Assembly: GCF_007970185.1 (NCBI RefSeq)
Contig: NZ_CP042431.1
Span: 2,418,001 to 2,482,000 of the forward strand
DNA from: Pseudobacter ginsenosidimutans
GTDB lineage: Bacteria > Bacteroidota > Bacteroidia > Chitinophagales > Chitinophagaceae
Length of the DNA: 64,000 nt
Reading direction: 5' to 3'
Under the pieces are notes generated by a model that worked only from the letters and a program-made list of their open reading frames with translations, ran no database searches and was not told where the DNA came from. Below are positions 55,432-64,000 of the stretch, piece after piece. The translations under genes and the position numbers were made by a program. Every line of letters starts with the position of its first letter. Position 1 is the first letter of the stretch.

Positions 55432-55875
55432 TTATTTTTCGCGGTCGCTTATTTTGTTCAGGATCTTACTGGTGATCCTTTTGAGCTGGTTCATTTCTTC
55501 TTCTGAGATACCGAGGCTGCTGATCATTTTGGCCGGTATTTTGGAAGCCTCTTTTTTAAGTGCTTTCCCTGATATGGTAAGCGCTATCTCTACTGATCTT
55601 TCGTCGTCGGCTTTTCTTTTTCGGGTGATCAGTTTCTTGGATTCCATCCTCTTAAGGAGTGGCGTGAGTGTGCCACTGTCCAACTTCAGTTTCTCACCGA
55701 TCTCGTTCACGGCCTGGGCCTCGTTTTCCCAGAGCACCATCAATACGAGGTATTGAGGATAGGTCAGGTCAAGGTCATCCAGCAATGGCCTGTATATATT
55801 GGTGATTTCCCTTGATAATGCATACAGGGGAAAACATGCCTGGTGGCCGAGTGTGAGTGTGTCCTTGTTTTTCAT
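55432..55875 (-). CDS. MarR-family repressor, OhrR-like
   Basis: 147 residues. Winged helix with LDSGTLTPLLKRMESKKLI and the basic wing RKRKADDERSVE. The N-terminal Cys in HQACFPLYALSREIT matches the peroxide-sensing Cys of OhrR (Cys15 of Bacillus). An operator palindrome and a promoter lie just upstream, so autoregulation is likely. The nitroreductase gene downstream on the same strand may be a target. Confidence 0.88.
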   Translation of the reverse strand: MKNKDTLTLGHQACFPLYALSREITNIYRPLLDDLDLTYPQYLVLMVLWENEAQAVNEIGEKLKLDSGTLTPLLKRMESKKLITRKRKADDERSVEIALTISGKALKKEASKIPAKMISSLGISEEEMNQLKRITSKILNKISDREK

Positions 55876-55886
55876 GATTGATGATA

Positions 55887-55918
55887 CAAAGATCGTGTAA
55901 AATTAGATTGTGCACAAT
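55887..55918 (-). promoter_or_regulatory. promoter and operator of the OhrR-like gene
   Basis: Minus strand: ATTGTGCACAAT palindrome (55907-55918, 12 bp perfect) overlaps the -33 TTG; 20 nt on lies GATCTTTG (55894-55887), a -7 variant, 12 nt before the start codon. A dimeric winged helix protein would bind such a palindrome and block the -33. Confidence 0.65.
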
Positions 55919-55968
55919 TAAAATCAGGTTAATGAAAATTATGCATCAGGCAGGGTACATTCCAGTGA

Positions 55969-56450
55969 GTTTGCGATCGTAAGCTACCGGTATTGTCAAA
56001 AGATAACCCTGCACTAAAAAGAACAAGGGAAAAGTTGCGTTCAATAATTGAACTGTATGAGCAGAAAGTCTGGAGCCTTGGTAAAAACTGTCTCCTCAAA
56101 GCAGCTCAGTGAAAGCGAGCAGGCAGAGAGGATTGCTGAGGCTGAAAGGGTTTATTGAAAAACGTAAAAACTTGATCCGGAAAAAGCTGAAAGCCTTTGA
56201 TCTGACCCAGGAAAATCTGGCACATATTCTTGGGCATAAGAGCAAAACTCATATGTTTGAACTTATGAATGGTATAAAGCCATTTACGCTTGGAGACCCG
56301 GTAGCCAGTAATTGTTTATTGGGTATAAAAATGAATGAGTTGGTGCCGGCGTTTCTGTCGTTTGAGAGGGTAATTAAGATGAAAACAGCAATATCAGAAT
56401 TAAATAAAAAGCATTTATTTAAGAAACTATCGATGGCTGCTTGTATTTAG
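55969..56450 (+). pseudogene. decayed XRE/HTH regulator (antitoxin-like), fragmented in three frames
   Basis: Pieces of one HTH protein in three frames: LKRTREKLRSIIELYEQKVW, ending at a stop near 56107, then from 56057 MSRKSGALVKTVSSKQLSES...AERV to a stop at 56158, then from 56109 to 56450 EKRKNLIRKKLKAFDLTQEN and HILGHKSKTHMFELMNGIKP. Rejoined, they read as an antitoxin-like HTH protein with the helix DLTQENLAHILGHKSKTHMF as its DNA-binding core. There is no start codon in the first piece and the C-terminus beyond FLSFERVIK is abnormal, so several lesions are present. The third piece alone (113 residues, GTG start) could still be expressed. No partner toxin is seen. Confidence 0.5.
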
Positions 56451-57203
56451 ATCACTTATCCTTTTCTTTTTTCGCTTATCCAGCACGATATAAACAACGA
56501 GCAAAACAATGGATACCGCTGCAATCAAGATCAGTGCTTTTTCTATTTTCCCATTTCTTCCATAAAGCGCCAGCAACACGATAAGCGGTGTGATGCCGCC
56601 AAGTGTAGCCAGTATGTATTTCACATAGCTCATCCTCAACATACCGGTTACAAAGCTGAGAGAGTCATTGGATAAAGATGAAAGTCTTGTAATGGCGATT
56701 GCTGGTACCCCATAGTCTTTGATGAAGTTGCTGATCCGCTCCTGGGTTTTTACTCCAATGAACCGGTTGACTGTTGCCCGCCCCAGATATCTGCCGATCA
56801 TATACCCGAAGGAGGATGATGCAAAAACGCCAACAAGTGAGATCACCGATCCCCAGAAAGGGCCATAACAAGTGATGGCCACCATCATTACCAGTATATT
56901 CGGGATCACGAAGAGGAACATTTGCACTACCATCATTACCACAAGCATCAATGGGCCTGAGAATCCGAACTGTTTAACCCATTCGCGTATACGCTCAGGA
57001 TTCTCACTGGTCAATACTTTGTAAGCATCATGGATGGCATTTTGAAAAGGTGGAATGAGAAAATAACAACCAGAAAGGATTGCCAGTAACAGTATTGAGA
57101 TAAAGAGAGGCGCTTTGCTGATCTTTTGCCTGTCTGCATCAAGGGGTAGAGATTTGTTTCCCATCGTAACCAGGTTTGCCTGTGAGCTTTCGCATTTGTT
57201 CAA
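56427..57203 (-). CDS. TVP38/TMEM64-family membrane protein (DedA-like VTT domain)
   Basis: 258 residues, about six membrane segments. VTT-domain blocks: PNILVMMVAITCYGPFWG, FASSSFGYMIGRYLGRATV, and VPAIAITRLSSLSNDSLSFVTGM. A cytosolic C-terminal tail is basic (DKRKKKRISDL). The family moves lipids or other small molecules; function here unknown. The end overlaps the decayed XRE gene by 24 nt. ATG 57164 is an alternative start. Confidence 0.88.
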   Translation of the reverse strand: MNKCESSQANLVTMGNKSLPLDADRQKISKAPLFISILLLAILSGCYFLIPPFQNAIHDAYKVLTSENPERIREWVKQFGFSGPLMLVVMMVVQMFLFVIPNILVMMVAITCYGPFWGSVISLVGVFASSSFGYMIGRYLGRATVNRFIGVKTQERISNFIKDYGVPAIAITRLSSLSNDSLSFVTGMLRMSYVKYILATLGGITPLIVLLALYGRNGKIEKALILIAAVSIVLLVVYIVLDKRKKKRISDLNTSSHR

Positions 57204-57233
57204 TAAAAATCTTATGCCAGGTTACATAAATGT

Positions 57234-57257
57234 AAAAGGAGCTCACAAGCTCCTTTT
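57234..57257 (-). terminator. terminator after the 101-residue gene
   Basis: Minus strand: AAAAGGAGCT pairs with AGCTCCTTTT, loop TGTG; only four T in the tail, so a weak one. Confidence 0.55.
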
Positions 57258-57258
57258 A

Positions 57259-57564
57259 CTAATCTGTATGATTTTTACCAGATGCTTCGATGGCCAGTCC
57301 TGCGCTGCGGGATAACTCGCTTTCCCGTCCGGTATCGCAGTGGACCCATATATTTTCTTTTTCTCCTTTTATCTCTTTGATCCTTAATTCGCGGATAAAG
57401 ATCTCGCCTTTTGGCTTGTCCTGTTTTACAGGAATGATCTCAATTGATCTTAACAGGTAGTATGGCTCCGAGTGATGTAATTCGGCAATAGCTGTCATCG
57501 GAACAACAATATCAGATCCCCTGATAGGCATTTGGAAATTGATTCTGAATTCTTTCTTTTTCAT
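57259..57564 (-). CDS. small conserved protein of unknown function
   Basis: 101 residues from ATG 57564 (AGGAT upstream resembles a ribosome site), no signal or membrane segment. Mixed alpha/beta pattern (RINFQMPIRGSDIVVPMTAI, EIFIRELRIKEIKGEKEN). I do not recognise it. A further upstream in-frame start would add 22 poor residues. The gene is divergent from the GH92 gene and lies 5' of the TVP38 gene on the same strand, behind a weak terminator. Confidence 0.6.
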   Translation of the reverse strand: MKKKEFRINFQMPIRGSDIVVPMTAIAELHHSEPYYLLRSIEIIPVKQDKPKGEIFIRELRIKEIKGEKENIWVHCDTGRESELSRSAGLAIEASGKNHTD

Positions 57565-57725
57565 ATCCTGTCTTTTTAGTTGCTGAATATTATCCCGGTC
57601 TTGATTAGTTTTATTCAAAAGCTTTGCCAATAGGAGCTGGAAATGTTAAAAAAATGTTGGAGGAGTAGTGGCAACAGCATGCTGGCGACACATATTAATG
57701 GTTATAGACCATAAAGTTGTTGAAC

Positions 57726-59920
57726 ATGAAGTATTACAAATTCAGATCGAAATTTTTGTCATCGCTTGGTCTTCTTGCGTTACTGACAAGTGGGCAGGGA
57801 GCTTTTCCCCAAAAAGTGGATTATGCCGCAAAAGTGAATACCCTGATTGGCAACAAGGGAAAAGGTGTGAGTGAAACAGAATTGCAGTTTGAGGCGGGTT
57901 TTACTGTTCCCGGTGCCACTTATCCGTTTGGCATGGTGCAGTTCACGCCTACATTCTTTGCTCCGGAGAAAGGCTTTGTGGTGAATCAACTGAGCGGAGC
58001 CGGATGTCCTAACATGGGTAATTTCCCTTCTTTGCCCCGAACCGGTGAACTCCGGCAATCGCCCAACGACATGAAAGGCTTCAAGCCAAAAATGGACAAT
58101 ATCAGTGCTGCAGCTGGATACTATCATGTAAAAGTAGACAATATAGATTGCCGGTTGACGGTTACCAAACGAACTGGCATGGCGCAATTCAGTTTTCCGG
58201 AAAAGGAAAACCGCGGTACCATCATCATTGGTTCAGGCATCAATGCCAATGCCATAACGGATGCCAATATCCGAATAACCAGTGCAACCACTTGTGAAGG
58301 TTATGCAGATGGAGGAACTTTCTGCGGTATATCCACTCCCTACAAAATCTATTTCGTTGCTCAGTTCGACAGACCTGTGGTCAGTTCGGGCACCTGGTCT
58401 GGCAATCAGCTGATGGCTTCATCCACTTCAGCCAGTGGCGCAAATTCCGGCGCATATTTCACTTTCAATACCGGCAAGGAAAAAAGAGTACAATACAAAT
58501 TCAGTATTTCCTATGTGTCTCTCGACAATGCACGTGAGAACCTCGCAAAAGAAAATCCCGGATTCAGTTTCAAACAGGTGGCGGCGGCAACAAACAAGGC
58601 ATGGAACAATTACCTGGGAAGGATCGAAGTGTCAGGAGCAGGTGAAGATCGTACCATACAGTTCTATACGCATCTCTATCATTCCCTCATCCATCCCAGC
58701 ATCTTCAATGATGTGAATGGCGATTATCTGGGATCAGACAAAAAAGTGTACAAAGCGAAAGATTTTGAATATTACACCGCCTTCAGCAACTGGGACACTT
58801 ACCGTACACAGGCGCAATTGCTCAGTATCATTACGCCGAAACAAATGAAGGATATCGTTACTTCTCATCTGTTGTTCGCAGAGCGCTCCGGAGGCAGCTT
58901 TCCCCGTTGGGTGATGGCTAATTTCGAGACTGGTATCATGCAGGGTGATCCCACGTCGATACTGGTGGCAAACGCCTATGCATTTGGCGTGAAAGATTTC
59001 GATACACGAAAAGCCCTGGCCATTATGCGTAAAGGTGCGGAGCAACCCGGTGCAAAAAGCCAGGACATTGAAACGAGACCGCATCTGCAACAATACCTGG
59101 AAAAGGGATACATGCATGCATCCATGCAACTGGAATATACTTCCGCAGATTTTGCCATCGGTCAGTTTGCCTTGCAGGCATTCAATGACAAGAAACTGTA
59201 CCAGCGTTACATGAAGCAGGCCCAATCCTGGAAGAACCTGTACAATCCAGCCACAACCTGGCTCAATTCCCGGAATAATGACGGAAGCTGGAAGAATTTC
59301 AATGATGATTGGCGCGAAGCTACCTACAACAGTTATTTCTGGATGATCCCCTACAACCTCAAATCACTCATCGATACCATCGGAGGAAAGTACGTTGCAG
59401 AAAAACGCCTGGACTCCCTCTTTACCAAACTGAATGCAACCTATTACCAGGACTGGTTTGCCGCCGGCAATGAGCCCGACTTCCAGGCGCCATGGACGTA
59501 TAACTGGACCGGACAACCGCACAAGACGCAGTGGCTCATCCGCCGCATCATTACAGAACAATACAGCAACCGGGACAATGGCCTTCCGGGTAATGACGAC
59601 CTCGGCGCCATGGGCGCCTGGTATGTGTTTGCCAATATGGGCGTATTCCCGATGATTCCTGGTTACGGCGGATTTTCGCTGAACAGTCCATCTTTCTCCA
59701 ATATCATTGTTCATTTAAGCGGAGGAAAAAATGGACAATTACCGGCGGCTCGGAAAAAGATCCTTTTGTACACAAACTCCTTGTGAATGGAAAAAAGTGG
59801 AATTCAACATGGGTTCCCTGGACGGACCTCTGCAAGGGCGGTACTATGCAATTCACCCTTTCCGGTAAACCGGATATTTCCTGGGGCGTATTACAGGAGC
59901 CACCTTCATTTGATAAATAA
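57726..59920 (+). pseudogene. GH92 alpha-mannosidase, frameshifted near the 3' end
   Basis: Exported GH92 exo-alpha-mannosidase (calcium-dependent inverting). Signal peptide from ATG 57726 (LSSLGLLALLTSGQG). Family blocks: GYYHVKVDNIDCRLTVTKRT, SNWDTYRTQAQLLSII, TSADFAIGQFALQAF, WTYNWTGQPHKTQW and LPGNDDLGAMGAWYVFANMG. The frame leaves the family sequence after HLSGGKNG at a 6-A run (59726-59731); the -1 frame continues with WTITGGSEKDPFVHKLLVNG and ends at a TAA at 59918-59920. With one A restored the protein is 731 residues, the usual GH92 length. The A-run contains a slippery A AAA AAT heptamer, so a programmed or slippage event is possible, but a deletion or base-calling error is simpler. 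Confidence 0.85.
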
Positions 59921-60065
59921 TAATATTGTTTCTTCCTGTTTCCGCCGGTTTCTTTTTTTAAAGTTACCGGCGGAGACCTGTAACTTAGCTACTCACGTGG
60001 ACAGACCAAACCTGTGAAAATAACTTTTGAAGGAGTCAGTAAAAAAAACCTGAAATGATCATCAT

Positions 60066-60989
60066 ATGAAAAATACCCGTCGTCAGTTCCTGAAAAATAC
60101 TACTGCTGCTGCAACCGGTTTTGCAGTGATGCCTTCATTTGCCGGCTTATTGCCGGGAAAACCTTTCTTCGAGATCTCTCTGGCACAATGGTCGCTCCAC
60201 AAAGAGTTCTTCAGTAAGAAATATGATGCGCTTGATTTCCCTGTACTGGCCCGAAAGAATTTCAACATCGGCATCGTTGAATATGTGAACTCATTTTTCA
60301 AAGACAAAGCAACCGATAAAACCTTTCTGGCAGCACTGCTGCAACGTTGCAGGGACAATAATGTAATGAACCACCTCATCATGATCGATGGAGAAGGTGA
60401 TCTGGGCAATACCAATGACGCTGAACGTACCAAAGCCATCGAAAACCATTACAAATGGGTGGATGCTGCCAAATATCTCGGATGCAAAACCATCCGCGTA
60501 AATGCTTATGGCAAGGGAAGCCGTGATGAAGTGAAGAAAGCCGCTATCGATGGCTTGAGCAGGTTAGGTGAGTTTGCTGCCAAATCAAATATGAATGTGA
60601 TAGTGGAGAACCATGGAAGTTATTCGTCAGATGGCGATTGGCTCCTCTCGGTAATGCAGGGCGTGAACAGGAAGAATGTTGGTATCCTGCCCGACTTTGG
60701 AAATTTCTGCATCCGTCATGAGAATAATCAATGTGCTGAAGAGTACGATAAATACAAGGGTACGGAAATGTGGATGCCTTATGCCAAAGGAGTAAGCGCT
60801 AAAACATTCGACTTCGATGCAGCAGGAAATTGTATTGAAACCGATTATCCGCGGATGATGAAAATCATTAAGGATTCCGGCTTCAAAGGAATAATCGGTA
60901 TCGAGTATGAAGGAAATCGATTGTCTGCCGAAGATGGCATCAAAGCAACGAAAGAACTGCTGATCAAAACAGCAAAAGCGATAAAATAA
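60066..60989 (+). CDS. Tat-exported sugar phosphate isomerase/epimerase-like TIM-barrel protein
   Basis: 307 residues. Twin-arginine leader TRRQFLKNTTAAATGFAVM. AP_endonuc_2-type TIM barrel with conserved metal-ligand acids: HLIMIDGEGDLG, KTIRVNAYGKG, VIVENHGSYSSDG, PDFGNF and GIEYEGNRLS. This large family includes xylose isomerase-like and inosose/keto-sugar isomerases; the substrate here is unknown. Between GH92 and a FucP-like symporter, a role on mannose- or hexose-derived sugars is suggested by context only. Confidence 0.88.
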   Translation: MKNTRRQFLKNTTAAATGFAVMPSFAGLLPGKPFFEISLAQWSLHKEFFSKKYDALDFPVLARKNFNIGIVEYVNSFFKDKATDKTFLAALLQRCRDNNVMNHLIMIDGEGDLGNTNDAERTKAIENHYKWVDAAKYLGCKTIRVNAYGKGSRDEVKKAAIDGLSRLGEFAAKSNMNVIVENHGSYSSDGDWLLSVMQGVNRKNVGILPDFGNFCIRHENNQCAEEYDKYKGTEMWMPYAKGVSAKTFDFDAAGNCIETDYPRMMKIIKDSGFKGIIGIEYEGNRLSAEDGIKATKELLIKTAKAIK

Positions 60990-61001
60990 ATAACGTAAAA
61001 A

Positions 61002-61044
61002 AATCAACAGGCCGGTCTGCTCATAGCGGACCGGCCTGTTGATT
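61002..61044. terminator. bidirectional terminator between epimerase and FucP-like gene
   Basis: A perfect 16-bp stem (61002-61017 with 61029-61044), 11-nt loop. A 7-nt T-run on the minus strand serves the FucP-like gene; on the + strand the run is short. Confidence 0.8.
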
Positions 61045-61052
61045 TGAGAGCA

Positions 61053-62279
61053 TCAATATCTTACTTTATAATATTTCGCTGCAAAAAGGAAAATAAAGAA
61101 ATAGCAAACAATAGGAAGATAATACGCAGTAGCTACATCTTTATCTGCTATCATGCCCATGAAGTATGGCATAACGGCTCCGCCAACAACTCCCATGGAA
61201 ATAAAGCTGGAAGCCTGTTGTGTGCGTTTGCCCAGGTTCTTCAGTCCAAGACTGAAAATAGTGGGGAACATGATACTGAAGAAAAAGTTGATGGAGAACA
61301 GCGCTGCATAAGACACCCATCCCCATTTCTGTGCAACCAGTATACAGGCGATAATGCTGCCCATCGTGAATGCTGCCAGTAATTTATTGGGAGCAATGAA
61401 TTTCATCAGGTAGGTGCCAATGAATCTTCCCAATGCCATCATCACCATGAACACGGCGAGATAGCTGCCGGCTTTTTCATCACTATACCCCATCACATCA
61501 TGACCGTAGTTGATGAAATATCCCCAGGTGCCAGCCTGTGCCGCTACATTGAAGAATTGCGCGATGGCGGCCCACACAAAATGACGGTGTTTGATCAATG
61601 GCTTATCGGGGGCCGTATCTGTATTGGCGCTTTCGCTGCCGGCTGGCGCTTCGTGCGGATTGGCGAGCGAAGGCACTTTTACCAGCAGGAATGCCACTGC
61701 TACCAGGAGGATGAAGATACCCAGGCCAACGTATAACCATTTTACCGGGTCCAGGTTTCCATCATGGTTGCTGCTGGTTGCCCTGAGCAGGAAAAAAGTG
61801 CCGATGATCGGACCAATGATGGCGCCTACTGCATTGAAGGATTGTGCAAAGTTCACGCGCCTGTCGCTGGAGCGTTGATCGCCCAGTGCCGCTGCAAAAG
61901 GGTGGGCCACTGTTTCGAGTGTGGCCATGCCGCAACCCAGGATGAAGAGCGCTATGCGAAAAAAACCGAATGAACCTGCATTGGCGGCAGGTACAAAAAG
62001 AAAGGTCCCACCTGCAAAGAGGATCAATCCCAGTAATACGCCAGGCTTATATCCGAAGCGTTTCATGAAAAGTCCTGCAGGTATGCTCATCACGAAGTAA
62101 GCACCAAATACAGACATCTGGATCAAACCCGATTCTGCTTTTGAAACATCCAGCACATTCTGGAAATGCTTGTTCAAAACATCACTGATCGAATGTGCAA
62201 TGCCCCAAAGCATGAAAAGTGAGGTAACGAAAATGAAGATGACGATGTACTGTCGTTCTGTAAACCGGACCTTGTTCAT
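61053..62279 (-). CDS. MFS sugar:H+ symporter, FucP/glucose-galactose type
   Basis: 408 residues, 12 membrane segments. Family blocks: LWGIAHSISDVLNKHFQ, AYFVMSIPAGLFMKRFGYKP, LGCGMATLETVAHPFAAAL and NFAQSFNAVGAIIGP (the Gln and Asn of NFAQSFN match substrate-binding residues in FucP relatives). Imports a monosaccharide by proton symport; the exact sugar is unknown. It lies 21 nt downstream of the GH130 gene on the same strand, so the products of GH130 action may be its substrate. Confidence 0.9.
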   Translation of the reverse strand: MNKVRFTERQYIVIFIFVTSLFMLWGIAHSISDVLNKHFQNVLDVSKAESGLIQMSVFGAYFVMSIPAGLFMKRFGYKPGVLLGLILFAGGTFLFVPAANAGSFGFFRIALFILGCGMATLETVAHPFAAALGDQRSSDRRVNFAQSFNAVGAIIGPIIGTFFLLRATSSNHDGNLDPVKWLYVGLGIFILLVAVAFLLVKVPSLANPHEAPAGSESANTDTAPDKPLIKHRHFVWAAIAQFFNVAAQAGTWGYFINYGHDVMGYSDEKAGSYLAVFMVMMALGRFIGTYLMKFIAPNKLLAAFTMGSIIACILVAQKWGWVSYAALFSINFFFSIMFPTIFSLGLKNLGKRTQQASSFISMGVVGGAVMPYFMGMIADKDVATAYYLPIVCYFFIFLFAAKYYKVRY

Positions 62280-62300
62280 AGATAAGCGCTAGTTTAGAAA

Positions 62301-63431
62301 TTATGGCATGCGTTTGTTCGGATCGTACACGGCTACGGCAACACGACTATCTGCGCATCCGTAATATAAGAACCATTTTTTCTTAAAGAAAACCAATCCT
62401 TCCACAAAAACCGTCCCGGCGGGATATTGTCCACTTTTTTCGAAAGGCTCGGTGGGTACGAAGAAAGGTTTATCCAGGCGGCCGATCAGTTTGGACGGAT
62501 CTTTCAGGTGGAACAGCGCCTGTCCGGCAGCATAGGTATTGGCCGTATAATTGGTGTCGCCGCCGGCGCCGGGAAGGTTCTTGCCATTGTACATGACAAG
62601 GATACCTTTATCTGTGATGATGGCGGGAGGACCGCATTCGGTGAGCTCACTGTCGAAATAATGAAGGCGTGGTGTGAGCACCAGTTTCAGTTCTCCTTTT
62701 TCATCCAGCGTAGGTGACCAGTTCAACAGATCGTCTGATGTGGCGATGTTCATGAATTTCTCTCCCCAGTACATCATGTATTTCCCATTCACTTTAGCAA
62801 TCACCTGTTTTCCATTCACAAGCCTGGTAACGATACTGGCTGACTTGCTGAACATATCGGCAAACTTTCCATCAAAGGCTTTGCAGAAAGCCGGACCATG
62901 TTTTTTCCAGTTGATCAAATCCCTGGAAGTGGCGACGGCAAGCCTGGGCACTTTCTTATTCCACTGCGTGTACATCATTACAAAAATCCCATCTTCTGTT
63001 ACTGCCACGCGCGGATCTTCACAACCTCCGGGCCATTCAAATTCCTGTTGATCATCGTTGGCGGGAAAAAGAACAGGCGCGGGACGGCGTTTCATCCGGA
63101 TGCCATCGGCGCTTTCCGCCAGTCCGATCCTGGAAGTACGCTGACCAATGCCCTCACCTGATCTGTCTTCAGAACGATAGAGCACATAGATTTTATTCCC
63201 CTTCACTACTGCTGCGGGATTGAAAACATCACTCGCTTCCCAGGCAACAGGTTTGTTGCTCATGGGGTCAGGAAAGAATGTTTTTGCATCGGGAGATAAA
63301 ACGGGATTCACTGTAGCCGGCCTGATGAAAGGTCCATAAGCCCATCCGGGAAATTTCGTTTGCGCGTTTGTATAAATGGAAATGCCAAGAAGCATTACCG
63401 ATGAAAGAAACCTGATACTACCTGTAATCAT
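62301..63431 (-). CDS. GH130-family beta-mannoside phosphorylase or beta-mannosidase, secreted
   Basis: 376 residues with signal peptide (MLLGISIYTNAQ). Five-bladed propeller of GH130: WEASDVFNPAAVVKGNKIYV, EWPGGCEDPRVAV (catalytic-site Asp), YMMYWGEKFMNIATS, ELTECGPPAI and GTVFVEGLVFFKKKWFLYYG. Secreted members include hydrolases of beta-1,2-mannosides (GH130_3 type), whereas cytoplasmic ones are phosphorylases, so a hydrolase is more likely here. ATG 63431 gives the signal peptide; 19 codons further upstream are excluded. Confidence 0.87.
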   Translation of the reverse strand: MITGSIRFLSSVMLLGISIYTNAQTKFPGWAYGPFIRPATVNPVLSPDAKTFFPDPMSNKPVAWEASDVFNPAAVVKGNKIYVLYRSEDRSGEGIGQRTSRIGLAESADGIRMKRRPAPVLFPANDDQQEFEWPGGCEDPRVAVTEDGIFVMMYTQWNKKVPRLAVATSRDLINWKKHGPAFCKAFDGKFADMFSKSASIVTRLVNGKQVIAKVNGKYMMYWGEKFMNIATSDDLLNWSPTLDEKGELKLVLTPRLHYFDSELTECGPPAIITDKGILVMYNGKNLPGAGGDTNYTANTYAAGQALFHLKDPSKLIGRLDKPFFVPTEPFEKSGQYPAGTVFVEGLVFFKKKWFLYYGCADSRVAVAVYDPNKRMP

Positions 63432-63583
63432 CCTTAAAATTTTTGTTATACTCTCTGGACGTACTTCATTATGTAACGCAACCGGCAAACTACTTCTATC
63501 AGTTTGGGATTTTTAATTTTCCGGAATGGTGGTATGGCCTCCCACAGGTGACATACAATAGTAAAGACTAAAACCATTCTGCT

Positions 63584-64000
63584 ATGCGATTGCTCTTACC
63601 TGTCCTCCTATGCGCCCTGATTTTTTCCGGTTGCAAAAAAGATGATCTGGAAAAACAGGAATTCGAAAAAGCCATCCTTTTCTTCAATGTGGAAGGTCAA
63701 CTCGGAAAAACAGAGATCACGCGTACGGTGGATACCAGCCGGGTAAGACTGGCTATGCCTACGGGAACGGACATGTCTGCTATCGCTCCCAGTATCATGG
63801 TTTCCGATGGAGCCAGCATCCTGCCTGCTTCGGGAGAGATCATCAACTTCGCTGCCAACAATAACAAATACACTTACAAGGTCACTGCAAAGAATGGTAC
63901 AGTCCGTAACTGGCTGGTGGAGATCAGTGTGATCGATAATATCTACGACAGTCTGGTGCTCATCCCCAATACCGGCGAATGGGGCGAGCAGTTGATGGTA
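63584..64000 (+). CDS. lipoprotein, N-terminal part only (window edge)
   Basis: 139 codons in frame to the window end. Leader MRLLLPVLLCALIFSGCKK with lipobox FSGCKK. The mature part is beta-rich with SAIAPSIMVSDGASILPASG and TYKVTAKNGTVRNW, a pattern seen in DUF5018-like domains of Bacteroidota surface lipoproteins. Probably a surface glycan-binding or anchoring protein for the mannoside cluster. Divergent from GH130. Confidence 0.7.
   Translation, partial: MRLLLPVLLCALIFSGCKKDDLEKQEFEKAILFFNVEGQLGKTEITRTVDTSRVRLAMPTGTDMSAIAPSIMVSDGASILPASGEIINFAANNNKYTYKVTAKNGTVRNWLVEISVIDNIYDSLVLIPNTGEWGEQLMV

Noticed and set aside
59941-59974. Hairpin TCCGCCGGT/ACCGGCGGA after GH92 as a terminator
   Set aside because: 9-bp stem with a 16-nt loop and no T-run after it, so I did not list it as a terminator.
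1-64000. CRISPR arrays, rRNA, tRNA, integrases
   Set aside because: No regularly spaced repeats and no recognisable rRNA or tRNA segments or recombinase motifs were seen on either strand.

Overview
The window looks like a chromosomal segment of a Bacteroidota bacterium, most likely family Chitinophagaceae (Chitinophaga/Niastella-like). The grounds are two SusC/SusD outer-membrane pairs, a PorX-type regulator, promoters of the form TTG-N21/22-TAnnTTTG, few Shine-Dalgarno sequences, and many lipoproteins with Cys-Lys/Asp after the lipobox. Genus is inference. I see no rRNA, tRNA or CRISPR array and no transposase or integrase gene.

Left part (1-15.6 kb) is mostly housekeeping: 3' truncated lpxD, an HD phosphohydrolase, porX, a small conserved gene, a PhnP-like hydrolase, a helix-hairpin-helix membrane protein, an acyl-CoA dehydrogenase, then a leftward protein-quality block tig - clpP - clpP - clpX. 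Between tig and the first clpP lies about 1.3 kb of unusual DNA: a short gene resembling CdiA-type tRNA nuclease toxin tips, two copies of a ~60-nt repeat with a hairpin, and an 11-bp perfect inverted repeat at the outer edges. A universal stress protein and a large uncharacterised protein follow.

15.8-28.9 kb is a rightward polysaccharide-utilisation-type locus with ribokinase, a GRP/RhaT-like sugar permease, a DUF1566 lipoprotein, SusC, SusD (interrupted by a one-base frameshift), two tandem DUF4832 TIM-barrel proteins, a nucleoside hydrolase and a CE2-like esterase. The gene set points to ribose/nucleoside scavenging, similar in logic to the Bacteroides rus locus.

28.9-42.7 kb is mixed: a LigD lacking a phosphoesterase domain, response regulators and a PAS histidine kinase, S1/P1 nuclease, C1 peptidase, CinA, a glycolipid-binding-domain protein, a B3 metallo-beta-lactamase with the GOB-type Gln zinc ligand, then an ECF sigma/anti-sigma pair followed by two exported ferritin-like proteins and a Trp-rich repeat protein.

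42.8-45.4 kb holds two SDR genes flanking an AraC regulator; both SDR genes carry nearly the same promoter/leader. 45.5-53.8 kb is an ECF sigma - FecR - SusC(STN) - SusD - TlpA-like thioredoxin locus, a cell-surface-signalling uptake system. 53.8-57.6 kb has a nitroreductase with an OhrR-like repressor and clear operator, a decayed XRE regulator, and a TVP38-family protein. The right end (57.7-64 kb) is a probable mannoside-degradation cluster: GH92 (frameshifted in an A-run near its 3' end), a Tat-exported TIM-barrel protein, a FucP-like symporter, GH130, and the start of a lipoprotein gene cut by the window edge.
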